Shown here piece after piece: positions 46,100 through 59,354 of a stretch of 64,000 bases of DNA. Numbering within the stretch: the first letter of the stretch is position 1; each line of letters starts with the position of its first letter. A program made the translations under genes and the position numbers. This DNA is from Bretschneidera sinensis. Its lineage: Eukaryota; Streptophyta; Magnoliopsida; Brassicales; Akaniaceae. The stretch spans positions 101,611,400 through 101,675,399 of the forward strand of contig CM043700.1 of NCBI GenBank assembly GCA_023935145.1, written 5' to 3'. The notes beneath the pieces were generated by a model, which did not search any database, was not told the origin of the DNA, and saw nothing but the letters and a program-made list of their open reading frames with translations.

Positions 46100-46581
46100 C
46101 AAACAAAAAAATTAATAAATTAAAGAAAGGGTAAATTTGCCAACCATATTTCAAAAAATATATTTTTTACTCTAATTTTAACAATTTGTGATCTGGCAAT
46201 ATCACTATTCATTAGAAATCAAACGTTTTTAGGGATTGTTTAGTTGTAGAATTTTTTTTTTTCATATTTCATCTATATTTTTCTTAACATTTTTCTCAAC
46301 AAATAATTTGCACAGTCTTAACATATTTTTAGGAAACAATACTTATTTGCTTTTCATCTTTTCAATATAATTTGTAAAACAACATTTTTTTTGTTTCTCA
46401 ACTTTTTCAATATTACGTTAAAAAGATTTTAAAAAAATACAAAGAAGTCTTGTTTTTAAAATTTTGTTAAGAATATACAAAGTGTTAAAGAAAGTGTTAA
46501 AAAAATGAAAACTAAAAAAAAATGTTTTCCACAACTTTACATGCTAGTGTCACTCAAATAGTTTGAGTAGTAGTACATACA
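46100..46581. other. AT-rich spacer
   Basis: Homopolymer-rich sequence. A weak inverted repeat spans about 46220-46540 (GTTTAGTTGTAGAA against GTAAAGTTGTGGAA), too weak to call a MITE. No gene seen. Confidence 0.5.
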
Positions 46582-46589
46582 ATGTGTAT

Positions 46590-47551
46590 TAGAGGTGGTA
46601 AAATTTGACCCGACTTGAAAACCCAACCTAGTCTAACCCGATCCGACACGAAAATGCATCAAAATAATATGACTGAAACCCAACCATGCCCTAACTCGAG
46701 TGACCTAAAACCCGAAACTAAATGACCGAATTCAAAATAACTTGAACCCGACTCAACTCGAACTCAAATGACCTAAAACAACTCGAACCGAATATGAAAT
46801 TATAATTTTTTTAAATAAAAAATTAAAAATTGGTTTGCTTATTAAACTGAGGTAATAGTTAATTGACTAGCTGTCAAATCAAATAAATCATAACATAGAT
46901 TAATTAATTATTAATTAACATGTGTTGATATTCACAGTTCAACATTATATTAATACGAGTAATCTCCTTAGTTTTAAATAAATAAAAAAATCGAGAAGAC
47001 TAGTAAATGTGCATTATTAATCATGTCACAATAAATTTTTGTCTTTAATTAGCTTGAAAAATAAAATGAAATGAAATGATTATATGAAAATTAATCGCCA
47101 AAATTAGGTATAAGAGATTAGTAGTGAGAATAAATTCGTGGACTAGCTGTATGAGATCAATTAAGACTTAATTTTAGAACTAAGAACCACAGCATTGCAT
47201 ATTGCATTCACAAATTAAATATATTATTTAGAAAATTCATTGTTGATTTAATATTAGTTAATTTTCATGGATTTGGACGTGTAACTCGTTTAATCGTATT
47301 ATATGAAGATGATATGTTTTTAATTAAATATAAATATATATTTTGTTGACCCGACCTGTCCAGACATGACCCGAGACCCAATACAATTCGAGATCTAAAT
47401 GATCTGAATCTGAGATGACCTAACTTGAAGTGACCCATGACCCGAACGACCGGAGACTAATGATGACTCGAAATTAACCTGACTCGATTCGTGATCTGAA
47501 CGACCCGTGACTCAATATGACTATAACCGACCGAACCGATTGCCACCTTTA
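46590..47551. mobile_element. Non-autonomous hAT-like element
   Basis: Ends are short inverted repeats TAGAGGTGGTAA and, inverted, TAAAGGTGGCAA. The flanks are an exact 8-bp direct repeat ATGTGTAT (46582-46589 and 47552-47559). Both subterminal zones (about 46600-46800 and 47345-47535) are packed with ACCCGA-type hexamers, while the middle is AT-rich without them. An 8-bp duplication, short ends and subterminal repeats are usual in hAT elements, where transposase binds the hexamers. No transposase gene is present. Confidence 0.78.
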
Positions 47552-47559
47552 ATGTGTAT

Positions 47560-50500
47560 GCGTGCTTGCGCATATTTGTGTATCAAATAACAAGTCTTTT
47601 ATAATTTGAAGTGAACTTAAATATTAGTAAGATTTAGACAGTACACATGTAATCCTTAGTTTATAATTTTAAATAAACTTGTTATTTTTATATGTACATT
47701 GCATGTGTAAATGAGTAAATCGATGGACATAATGCAGAAACGATTAACAATAGTATGCCTAAACAAGTCCTTTTAAAAAAAGTAATTTACTAATTAGAAT
47801 TAAATATTATGAGCCCTTGAATATTATTTTGATATTCATCTTGTATTTGATACTTGTGTGATGTGAATTTCTTCATAGTTTCACCGTCAGAAAACGATTT
47901 AAAAATGAGATGTAAACACAATATCACAACTCATATCTTTCTCTTCGAAGGATGACACTAACTCTTTTATGAAATTCTATTATATATATTTTGTGAAACA
48001 TGGCAGTTGTCATCCTTATTTATTGAGTTGAAAGGTTGTACCTTCTTACTACGTTTTATAAGAGTTGCATCTCCTGGTATACAATCTTTGGTGGGGGTTG
48101 TATTCCTTCAATGGTTATGACCCATAACGAAGAGTTACACCTTTTTGCAATTCATTCTCATGTTATATTTTTTTAGTTTCATATTTTTAATCTATTTTTT
48201 ATTTATATAAAGTTAAATATAATTATTATTTTATTTAAAATATCTTTTAAAATTAAAAGTAAGTTAAGTTAATGTAATTTTATAAAAGTTATGTGATATA
48301 AAAATAAGAGATCAAATATATACTTGTAGAGTCATTATTTTTTATATTTTATTTAAAAAAATAAATAAACAATATAAAACATATATTTTTAAAAAATTTA
48401 TTAAAAATATGAGACGAAGAGTATAACAGTTTTCAAAATTAACAATGTCAATAAGCATTAACGTTGTTACAATGTAAACAAAATCCAATGTGCTGATGAA
48501 TTAAGTACCTGACATGATTTAATTACATAGTACAGCAATAAATTGATTATGGAAGACAGGCATATATAAACTTTATTGTATAGAGTACATAAGTTGATCT
48601 TAGTTTTGTGAAGAAGAAAAAAATTTATAAGAAAAGAAAAAAACTACTTAAACCTAATAAATAGTTACAGTTAGGAAAGATTATTTTTGTCCAACAACTG
48701 TTTTACACCACGTTTCCTCTTTTACATATAATACAGATGATCAATTTCTCTATTTGCTAACCTTATCTAAAGTTAAATTCTGTAGATGCAATTTTGTGAA
48801 TCAATCACGTGGAAAACAACCATTGGTTTACTCAAAATACCTGTAAGAGTCAATGACAGAACCTGCCAAGCTGAGGTACTTTGGGACTCTTTGCTAAAAG
48901 TGTGGTTTGAACATAGGCTAAATACATGAAGGCTTTAAACTCTATATTTTAATAGTTCTTTACAGTCAAATGGCAATATAATTTGACACTTGTCCATCTC
49001 AACGTGTTTTGCCCAAAGTATCAAAATTCAATTAGAACTCTTCCTCCTTAAAACCTGGAGTTGTTGAGTTGTCACTACAACATAAATTCCCATCAAATCA
49101 AGTTTTATTTGCCTATAAAAATGGGTTCTTATTTTATTTTAAAGGATCTTGGATTTTAGTTCCTTCCACCAAACTCAAGCATTGAGTTTTATTTTGCCGC
49201 ATTCAAGCATGGTCTTGAAGGTCTGAGAATTGTAATCTATATTGTTTGAACTTGAGTGTGAGGCTTGAGTTTTTGTTCTTTTTCCGCAAAAAATTGAACC
49301 TACAAATTCTTTCGATTATCTTATTTGTAATTTATGGAATAGTTAGACGCAAAACAAGTGAAAAGATATGGATATTGGAGCATGGAAGAGGGGCATCTGC
49401 TTGTGCACCGTACATGCTGAAATGCGGATGGTTGTGGTTGACGCCACAAAGCTGTTGAGTCGATAGCAAGCCTTTATGGGCTGGTCCAGGAGAAGCCAAA
49501 CTTGGAAGGCGATATGAAAGATAGAAGCCTTGAGCCTGTTGTGGCCAGAATGATATTTGGTTCGGTTGGGAATGTAAGCCATGGTTCCTATGATCATAAA
49601 AGTAGTAGTCTTAGACCTACTAGTTACATAAATAGATAAATTAGTTTAGCAATTAGAGGCAGCCACCTTGTCGTGTTCTTAAGTGCTGAAATATATAGAA
49701 TTTGCTTTGAATACTTTGTTCAACGAAATATTTTATAAAACTCGCGGCATGCTATTTTGTAGATGACATATTGAGTGTCGTTTTCATGACAGTTTCAAAT
49801 CCATTAGATGGGAAAACAGCCATTTGGTCAAATATCTAAATTCTGAGATAATACTATGAATTGGAACCACGCCTAATGCGACCCACCTGCTAGTAAGATA
49901 ATAGCGTTAATATTTAGTAGGAGATTGAAAGAAAAATAAGTGAAGAACAATTTTTTTTTTTTTTTTTAATAAGAAAAAGGAGTGAGAAAAAAATATTAAA
50001 TGATTGCTGTTTTAAAACTAAAGTAATTTTTGTTCTTTTCTTTTTTCTTTTTATCTTTTTTGCCAAACCCATACCAGAAAACATCCATCAATACTCTATT
50101 TCCTTGCAGCTCGTCTCGCTTCAACAAGAGCTAATCAGTTCACGCAACCGAGTTACAACACTTTATACATGCTATGAAGAGAATCAGTATCTTAGTTAAG
50201 TTATTAGCACTCCGTTTGTTTTAAATGAATTATATAATTTTTATACATTTTAATCGCATTTCATTGATTATTGTGTTTGATTTGTTAATAAAGTGTGAAG
50301 TTCATTTATAAATGAACTTGTTATTTACTAATAAAAATGTAAAAATAATTTAGAAATGAATTCTAATTGAATTGAATAAATTTTGTAAAAAAAAAAAACT
50401 TTACAATTAAAACTTGTATGAAATTTCAAGTTTTCAACCATGAAATTTCTCTCTTATATTTCTAGGGCTAATCTCTCGTTCAATCTATAGTCAGTCCTCC

Positions 50501-51594
50501 CTGCCAATCCATGGTGACCAACCTGTTTTCAACACTTGCTTTGGCATTGGAAACTTTTTCTTTCCTTTTTTTGCCCTTTTCTGTTCGTACCACAAGTGAA
50601 GAGGATTAATTTTTGAAAAGCTTCGTGGGTAAATATGTACTCGATTTTGGTGACGTGAATACTGCGGATTGGAGTTGCTTTTTGTCATTATTATTTCAAT
50701 CGGTTTAACTGGATATTCAAATTGCATTTTGTAGTATTTGATTGTACTCCTTGTATCAGTGTGTTGTTTTTCTTTTTTACTTCAATATTATGACTGGGAT
50801 TAAAAACAAAGAAACGTGTGAATTAATAATTTGAAAAGGTATAAATCTTTAAAAGGAAAAGCAAGAAAAAAAAGAGATGAAAAATATTATTAAATTATTT
50901 AATAATAATACTAAGAGTATTTAAGTAAACTTGATTCCAACATAAAATTCATTTCAGTTCTACAGTGAAATAAAACATACCAAACATAAAAATTCATTAA
51001 ATTCATTTATAATAAATTATTGTTTCGATTCATTAAAATGAAGTATTTATTCATTTACAAATTAATTTTAATTTCGATTTATTTGCAAATGCAAAAAAAG
51101 TGTAAGAGACGAATGCAAGTTGAAAGAGACCTAAACATTTAGGAAGATTTAGTCGACGCAAGGTCGCAATGACACAACCTTGTCAAGGATTAAGGATTAA
51201 GGAAGGGAAATAACTAAAACTAACAAACTCTTCCAAGATAAACCTGGAAGTACAGTTAACAAATGAATTAAAAAAAAAAAAAAAAAAGTCGAAATTATAC
51301 AAAGCACCCAGTAAGAACTCTACAAAAGCAAAAATGTTTCTTCCATTTCTGGCAGTAACAAAAAAAACCACCTTCCTAGAAATAGCTTCCTAATGATAAG
51401 CAAACACTACTGTGACCTAAGCCTGCTTCTCTCAATAGGAAAGAAACACTGCACTGCAAACCCCCGCCAAGGCATCAACTCCCAAAAGTAACCTTTAAAA
51501 ACACTAAACACAAAACCCTCCGAATGCTAACTATCTATACACATTCATATACCTTAATAGATGTTACTGTGACAATCATTCAGGTTGCAATCCA
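47560..51594. other. AT-rich intergenic DNA downstream of the WD40 gene
   Basis: No gene recognised. About 49370-49610 is a short GC-richer island with no intact frame, possibly a gene fragment. Around 50208 a CCGTTTG start resembles the ends of the MITE at 56911, but no partner end was found. The last few hundred bases (to 51594) probably include the 3' UTR of the WD40 gene on the minus strand; no clear polyadenylation signal was fixed. Confidence 0.5.
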
Positions 51595-54500
51595 CTAAAA
51601 GTTGGAGTTCAAATATCGGTTGTAATGCCTCCTGTTGAACTCTAACAAGCTACCATAGGTACGATCAGAAATCCCAACAAAGAGAGCTTCTGTATCTGGG
51701 CTAAATGATATTCCAGCAATCTCCCCAAACAGATCAATCTCCTGGCATTGGACATACCCAGACTTTGTATCAAATATGTGAACAAAGTCTGCTGCCTCAG
51801 CAATGGCCAAGAACCTGCCATTTGAAGTGAACTTCAAAGCTCTAATTGCCCCCATCCTTCCTTTCAACACAGCCAGGGACTGGGATAGATTCCTTATATC
51901 CCACAATCTGCAAGTTGTGTCTTGGTTCCCAGTAGCCAAAATATGTCCATCTGGATGCCAAGCTGAATCAAATGAGTAGTCCAGGTGCCCTTTAAGGCTC
52001 CCGGTGACCTGCATTGAGCAGACAATCAAACTTAAGGTATATTCCTAAACTCCAAACATACTATATGCGCAATGGGAATGGTTATGACTCACCTTTCCAG
52101 ACTGAGCATCAGCAATCAAGCACTCTGTACAGTCCCCGAGTACAGCAAGCAATTTACCATCTGGACTAACAGAGGTGTTCTGTGAACAAAACCATAAAAT
52201 CTGTAAGTATCCAACAAATAGCAAACAAACCCATATCCAGTTCTTAAGGAATGCTTCTGAAGAAGGCCACTCACATTTACAGACCAATCAAATATAAAAC
52301 CGTTGAGGCAAGCAAAGTACTCAGCATCAAAAATTCGAACCTTAGCATCATTATTTGCAGCGGCAACCCTCAATGAACCACTGCAAAAAGAAGTTTTAAT
52401 TGCATGATTTACTAAAAGGAAAGAAGTTACAGAAAATCTCTGCAACACTAGTTTTTATAGCTCGTTACCTGGGGTTGCGGTACACATCCACTGCATTGGT
52501 AATAGCATTCTCATCTGTTGTTACTTTTGTGCAGAATGCAACCCCTGGTTGATTTAAATACTGGCCAAGTAATAGAACAAATTGAAAACATGAAATAATC
52601 AGCAAGCAAATATCATGGAATTAAATAATTATCTTGCAATGTACAGACCTTGCAAATAAGCTCCCCATGAAACCCGCCTGCCACCATTAAATTTTCTTTA
52701 ACTGCCATGGTGCTTATCTGCACTCTAGAAAGTGACTGAGACAACAATCCAGGTCGTTTCTGGGGACAATCCAAAAATAATTTAGATCGGTTTTTGAATT
52801 GCAAATTTGGGCATAAGAACTCATGATCGGTATTGGCAAACCACAACCCTGCTCACCAGAGTGGGAATTATTAGCTTAGGCACATTGAGTACTTCTTTTC
52901 CCCTCTGAAGCAGTGATGACCAATGCATAACTGAATAATTCTGCATAAGATACACATCATGCTTTGATGTTGCCCATAACAGATTTCTCAGCTGCGCAAG
53001 GAGAGAAACCAAATTGATGGCCACATCAATGACACCATTCATCTAACAAGAAACACAATTAAAAAAAACTATATTTTTCTTTAAAATTTTATTGCAAGTG
53101 AAGAGTAAAACAAGCCATTAATATATGTAAAAAAATATCGCAAGAGCTCAGTGTTAGCCCTCTATGCATTACAATAATTCTCTCTAATCATTGCAGAACT
53201 TCACAGAAAATACACACTCCAACAAACTCCATGGAACAATTGACAACTATGCTGATTAGTACAAAATTAGGAGAAGAACTCTTAGTGCATCTATCAATTT
53301 GTTCTGTGTAAGACAGTACATTTCTTTAGAAACAAAACATTAGAAGCTTTTAGGTCCACCCATTGTAACAAAGCTCATGTTCGCTAACTCACACAACACC
53401 ATATAGCACAGACAAACCTTATGTCACTAATATTGAGTTTTGTAGTCTGTATGTCTTATGTCTGGATTAGTCAAGTAATTGCCACCAGACTTTACACTGA
53501 CAGAAAAACACTTATATATGATACAAAGTCATATGATTGATGTCAGCAATATACAAAATTGAACTGGTAAACCATGCTACACTGCAGGATACCTAATTTA
53601 GCTCCCTGTAAGTATATGCAGAAGTTATCGAGGTAAGAAATAAAGATTTTGCAAACCCTAGAGAGTTTCTAATGAAAACATAGCCACCAGAGAAGAATAA
53701 AATGACCCAAAAAAAAGCTTTGAAACCAGTTAGGACGATGCAAATGTCCAAGAATTAAAAGCATCCACAAGTGACCATTAATATATCCCTCAAGTGGAGG
53801 GGAATAGAAAAGGCACTTCTTCCCTTTCCTCAAAAGAAGAGCACGAAAAAATGAAGAAGATATACATTTGTAGTAACCAGAATATCCCATGCAAAAATTT
53901 GGCATTCTCTTCATTAGTGACACCAACAAAAGACAGAAATAGAAAGGATACAGTAGAAAGATTGGTCCCTTGTTACAATAGCCACGCCAAATAAAAGTTG
54001 GAAAAATAAAATGAAAATATGCAGCCAAATAATATTAAGGGACCTAGACTCATTGTATTGCAGCAAATAAAGGAATGATGCACCTCGCAAAATGTATTAA
54101 GAGTAAAATAGAAGTTAGGAAAGGGGAATTCATTATGTTCCTGTTAGTATTAATGCAAGATTGCACGCATCAACATTACTTAGTGATGACTCAAGAATAC
54201 ATGAGATGATACAATATAAATATCTAGAAGTCGAGATTAGAGAAGAAGCTACCAGTAAACCATCTAATAAAAGATTCCAATGAAGTGCCTGAGTTTGTTA
54301 TCAAAACTAATGCATCCGCAAGGACACCAATACTGAGAATGGTAAAACCAAATATAACAAAACGTTCGGCGGGTATCCATTTCATCCCTCAGTAGACATG
54401 AGAAAACAAGACACGAGAGACTAGAACAATAAGGATGTTCAATTTCCAACTGGCATCCAGCACATGACTAAAAAGAGAAACTGCACAAGCTCACTCGCAA

Positions 54501-57500
54501 TGCCATAAACATGTACTGCAAAATAATACAAGTTAAACACATAACTTCACTATAATTGAATTCCACAAGAAAATGATTCCATAAATTGCATTTTAACTAA
54601 AAATTCATGGAATTGATCAACTCCTCTCACATGCAAACAAGAGAGATCACAATCAGAATGATACAAGATAATCAGCCAAGTTAACAAGAGAATGCCAATC
54701 ATTTAAAAAATTATGAGAAAAGCAATAAGCTATAATAAATTCAGCTGATAAAGCATATAACCATGCAGCATGAAAAAGAGCAAATGCAGCGTCAATTAGT
54801 CCCATCATGACCAGGATAACTTTAACTACAGGAATTGCTACAGAGACCTCTTAAATGCTCAAACATTTCCTATCATACCATATGACAACGTACCCTTATC
54901 GCGCCAGCAGCTCAGATATAACTCCCAGCCTTCTTTAAAGGCTGAAATAAGAGATAAAATAGCAGCCCTAAATGCCACAGAGGGTTAAAGTCATATAATT
55001 ATATTTAACAGGCAACAGAAACAAGATATTCACAGCCCATATATCATGAATGCAAGATAAAAGTCACATAATCAAAGGTTTTAGCAACCCTTTAAATTAT
55101 AGTAGGAAATAGACAGGTAAACTGACAACTAGATCATTAGCAAGCAGCATATGATCAAGATGGTAAATCACCATGAGATGGTAACTGCAGATGCAACCTT
55201 CTCATATGTTAAAAAATAAATGACAAATTGCACAAAGACAGGAATGGACATCCATCAGAAGACTATAACTTGGTTATAACATCTCAGCTTAAACGTGCAA
55301 ACCAGAAACTACTGAACAAGTCAGTACAGATATGAAATAGCAGGAGCACAAGAATGAAGGCTGGATGTTATACTTCTATGTGTGCATGCATGAGACTGTC
55401 TGCATGTATTTGTGTGCTCCATTTCCAAGCGTGTGCATGCACATGAGTGTCTTTATGTGTTAGCGTGTAGTACACCCAACAAGAATTAAAACTTTTAGTT
55501 GTTTTCTGGGTATGTAACAATCAGCATCAGGTTGCAATGTCAGAAATACCGAGTCATACCATAGTTAGATGCATTGATATTATAACTTGGCATCGATCAA
55601 CTTGTGAAGATTATCCTTTGGAAAAATTGATCTTTTAATTTATTAGAATATGCTTTTGTTAGCAAGAGCAAGTATAAAAGAAGCATCCTTCAAGAAATCT
55701 GCAAAAAAAAGGATTTGAGTGAAAAGAAAAACCCAGCTTGAAGGTCCAAGTGGGGAGGGACCAACAAAGTTCAAAGGGAAGTAAGGAAAAAAATATCTAG
55801 AAACCGTTGGGCAAATGGGAACAAAAGCACTTTAAACTACAAAATACAGGTCAAATCAGGGAAAGACTGTATCACAAAGTTGTAGGTCTGACTGTAGGGT
55901 TGTAATTATGGCCCCACTGGACCACGGCTTAATATGGAGCACTTCTCAGACTCAGAACTAAACCAGCTATTCTTAAGTTAATTATATCTCAGAAAATGAG
56001 TAATAGAAATGAATCCATTGAAACCCAACATCAGAAGAAAACAGCTGTAAACTCCATACCTTCCAATGGATGGTTTGAGGCACAGAGACATAAACAAATA
56101 TAATAACATCCATATAAAATAATATCATAAAGACCTGCAAAACTACAAGGCTAGTGATATGCATATAACCAAAGTGCAAAACATTTGTAAAATATGGCTG
56201 CTCCTACCATTTGGACCAAGACTTTAAGTAATTACCATGCAGAAAAACTGAAGATGGTGAACAGTGTAGGAAAAAAAATCTAAAACAAATGATAAACTGC
56301 AGGGAAACTTAAGACAGACGAATCGAAGCAACAAATGCAACATGAATTTGAAGGACTTCTAAGTATCAACTGCAGACTCCAGTTTCTATCTTGAAAAAAA
56401 AAAACTGTAGACTCCAGTTTCTATCTTGAAAAAAATATTCTGCAGACTCCAGTTATATAAATTTTGATGGAAGAAGAGAAAAATGAAAACGGAACGTCTA
56501 GAAATATGATGCATGTTTCTTATAATTAAATACAGTATTAGTAATTTGTTGTGCATGAAAAGCAAAACAACAAAACAGTATAATTAGCAAATTCTTTACC
56601 TGAAAATGCACAATCGTCGATTTGACAAGCCTTGTATTGAACTGGAAGTCATAAAAGGTCTTCCCCTTCTCTACTTGCAAAAACTCCTGTCAATCAGAGT
56701 GTGTTTAGCAACAAGTCTCAAAGAGATACCATCCCTGAGCTCACTAATTGGACTAAATGTCGCAGATGTTTCATCTTGAAATTATTAATCATAAGAATGT
56801 AATAATTTTTGTGTCGTGGGCATAGGCCAATTTACAGCCACCTCTTCTAAGAGAAAATCTAAGTTTGAATCTCCCATCCCCTAATTGATAAAACCAGAAA
56901 GAAACTAATGGTCCGTTTGGAATAAATTAATACTACAAATTTTACAGAGTATTTATTTAAGTTTGGAAAGCTAATAAACTTTGGAATTCATTTATAAATG
57001 AGTTCATGATTAAATTTGAGTAAGCTTGTAACAAATGCAGAAATGCTATCAAAATTAATAGAATTTGCAAATAAAATGAATTTATTCCAAACGGAGAGCA
57101 GTAATATTCGAATTGTCAATAAGTTCTCCACGATAAAAGCAACACAATTTTTTTTATGTGGGGTTGCCTGTGTTATGGCATTATAAAAAATCCTTAAGGA
57201 AATTTTTATTTGAAAATAAAGAGGATCAACCCTAGAAAAACTAGGGAATAATATGAGAATTAAAACACCAAATTCACAATTCTAGGCATCTATTGCTCTT
57301 TCCAGTCAGATGCTGTTGAATTAAGGTAACCAAATTTTTAAGCCAAAGAATCCCACTTAAAAAATTGGTTTTGCAAAAACATGGAATAAAATCAATCTGG
57401 GACTTGAGAAAACTTAATATTAAGAATCATACTACCATATTTATTTAAAAATTAAAAAAAAAAAAAGATCAACCCTAGAGAAACTAGGGAATAAAATGAG

Positions 57501-58204
57501 AATTAAAACACCAAATTCACAATTCTTGGCATCTAAGTTGCTTTCCTCTCAGATGCTGTTGAATAAGAGTAAACGAATTTTTAAGCCAATGGAATCCCAC
57601 ATAAAAAACTGGTTTTGCAAAAAACATGGAATAATATCAATCCGGGACTTCGGAAAGCATATTTATAAGAACCATACCACCGTGGACATCCTATTCTTAG
57701 AGAACTGTACGGCCTCACACAAACCAAACAATTCACGAGAATTTTGACAGGAAAAATTAGCTAGAGGTACACAAACTGACCTTATCGAGGTCTTCACGAG
57801 AGCGAGAGAGGCTCTCGTAGTTCTTGTATTGCTTCAATCTCGTCTCACGGTACCTATCTCTTGTGAAATTAAGCCTCTCCCAAGGAATTCCCTGTATATC
57901 TTTTCCATTTCTTGCTTCTAGAGCTGAGGTATCAGTCTTTGGCTTGGTCTATAAACCACAAAATTCCAAACATTATCTCCTCAATCACAATCTCTTAACA
58001 ATGAAACTTGTGTAACCTTAAAATAATAAGCTAAACAAAAAGAAAGCGTACCATTTCAAAATCGTCCTCAAAATCCGAGTCCAAAGACTCCAAATCGTTA
58101 TTTCTTTGAGGATCTGTTTCACGAAAGGGATCATCTTCGAAGTCAGCGAAGTCGTAATAGTCATCGACAACGTATTCAAGGTCATCGTTGTTAAAATGGG
58201 CCAT
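51595..58204 (-). CDS. WD40-repeat protein, 450 aa, nine coding exons
   Basis: Coding exons (minus): 58204-58052, 57948-57781, 56686-56600, 52991-52857, 52759-52649, 52560-52469, 52380-52275, 52179-52093, 52008-51595. All eight introns are GT-AG, and the sum is 1,353 bp including the TAG stop. The N-terminus is very acidic (DDLEYVVDDYYDFADFEDD), without signal peptide or membrane segment. A conserved segment follows (GIPWERLNFTRDRYRETRLK, residues 71-90). WD-type blades fill the C-terminal half: NNDAKVRIFDAE (258-269), GHLDYSFDSAWHPDGHIL to RLWDI (320-351), AIRALKFTSNGRFLAIAEAA to VHIFD (367-393), and a last one before LLEFNRRHYN. It matches the plant family of transducin/WD40 proteins related to the fission-yeast C2A9.03-like group, whose molecular role is not known to me; WD40 domains generally serve as protein-binding platforms. 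The length fits the family. Intron 3 is unusually long (3,608 bp). Confidence 0.9.
52992..56599 (-). other. Intron 3 of the WD40 gene (3.6 kb)
   Basis: Begins GTAAAG after exon 3 and ends CTTGCGCAG before exon 4. It is AT-rich with no coding frame and no intact transposon recognised. A small tandem repeat of three units lies at 56370-56455 (CTGCAGACTCCAGTTTCTAT core). Confidence 0.75.
56911..57096. mobile_element. MITE in intron 2 of the WD40 gene
   Basis: Terminal inverted repeats TCCGTTTGGAATAAATT at both ends, about 186 bp apart, AT-rich interior without coding. The target duplication could not be fixed, so the superfamily is open. Confidence 0.6.
57224..57685. repeat. Tandem duplication (about 240 bp) in intron 2 of the WD40 gene
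   Basis: Two imperfect units starting GATCAACCCTAGA at 57224 and 57467 share AATGAGAATTAAAACACC and GGTTTTGCAAAAA blocks. It ends about 100 bp before the exon 2 donor site and leaves the splice signals intact. Confidence 0.8.
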
Positions 58205-58850
58205 TATCCTAGAATCAATAATCCTATCGAATCAGTAACGGAGTTGAACTTGATAAATCTAAGTCTACAAACGCCTATAGAGCTGGTGTGATTTGTGTTT
58301 AAGAGAGAACCCGAAAGAAGAAATCTGATATTAAAACGGACGCAGAGGCGTATAGAGAAAAGGGTGGAAATGGTTTCGACAATTGAGAACTGTAATTGAT
58401 CGATAGACGAGTGAATAGCCGGTATACGAAAAACAGAAAAACCAGGAAAAAATCAAAGGAGTAAACAAAAAAAAATACCCCTTTTTGATAGCTATGCAAA
58501 ATTCTTTCAAAAAAAAAAAAGTGATATCGAAAAAATGAAAAATCACCTTCAAATTAAAGTAGGCTGGTAGATCACAAGGAACGAAAGATCTTTAGAGCAA
58601 AAGATCAAACAGAACGCAATGAAAACGCAAACAACAAGTAAACAAGAACGGGTTTTCCCCGGAAACAAACAGAAAAAGAGAACGATTTCAATGGGCTAGT
58701 ACAGTAACGCAAAGATAAACAGTATTTTTCTCTTTTCAGTTTCGAAATAGAGAATCTGAAAAAAGGTATGATGATTGTGATTACTAAACAAACAAAGAGA
58801 GCTGAAAAGGGAAGAGAAGTATTGAGGACTAGGTAAAAGCTTTCGCCGAG
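58205..58850 (-). other. 5' leader region of the WD40 gene
   Basis: Lies between the likely transcription start and the ATG at 58204. Near the start it is CT-rich (CTCTGCTTCCCTCGCTCTCG), typical of plant 5' UTRs. A leader of 640 bp is long and may include an intron that I could not place with confidence. Confidence 0.45.
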
Positions 58851-58878
58851 AGCGAGGGAAGCAGAGCCCAGATGCGCT

Positions 58879-58886
58879 ACTTATAA
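58879..58886 (-). promoter_or_regulatory. TATA box of the WD40 gene
   Basis: TATAAGTA on the minus strand, followed about 30 bp downstream by the CT-rich leader start. Confidence 0.5.
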
Positions 58887-58948
58887 CGGTGATGGGAGGT
58901 CGGGTGTGTGTGAAGAGAGCGTGAGTGTGGGGCCGTATAGTTATCGCG

Positions 58949-58956
58949 GGGCCCAC
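58949..58956 (-). promoter_or_regulatory. TCP-type motif upstream of the WD40 gene
   Basis: GTGGGCCC on the minus strand, about 65 bp upstream of the TATA box. This sequence is a known binding site of plant TCP factors and is common in promoters of broadly expressed genes. Binding here is inference. Confidence 0.45.
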
Positions 58957-58989
58957 CAGGGGACCCACTAACAAGGAATCCGTAGACTA

Positions 58990-59354
58990 GATAAGGGACA
59001 ATCTCTGGGTCCAGTGACTGCCGCGGTTTACCGGCACTGCCGTTTAGTGACCGGTTTTCTCTATATCTCTCTCCTTAAATGGCTAGTAACAAGCGACACG
59101 TAAATCAAATCAAAATACGGGTTGTAATTTCAAAAATACCATATTTTGTTATTTTCAGACTTTTCTGTACGTCGTATCCGAAAAGAATATCTTTTCTCAA
59201 CAACGTTCGAGGAAAAAGAACAAGTTTAAAGAAGCTGGTATAAATAATGATTTTTTATTTAAATATTTTATTTTTTATTATAAATATATTGATTTGATTA
59301 TAATATAAATTTTTATTATTATATTAATCATATAGAAGTCTACAATGTTACTTT
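58990..59354. other. Spacer upstream of the WD40 promoter
   Basis: No gene seen. It becomes strongly AT-rich from about 59230 and runs into the truncated first LTR of the TRIM-like element. Confidence 0.5.

Noticed and set aside
46220..46540. Possible MITE with GTTTAGTTGTAGAA ends
   Set aside because: The inverted similarity is weak and confined to T/A-rich words, and no target duplication was found.
50208..51120. MITE starting CTCCGTTTG near 50208
   Set aside because: No matching inverted end within 1 kb could be aligned convincingly.
53669..54028. Open frame of 119 codons within intron 3 of the WD40 gene
   Set aside because: Same strand but outside the coding exons, Phe/Leu-rich low-complexity product, no family resemblance.
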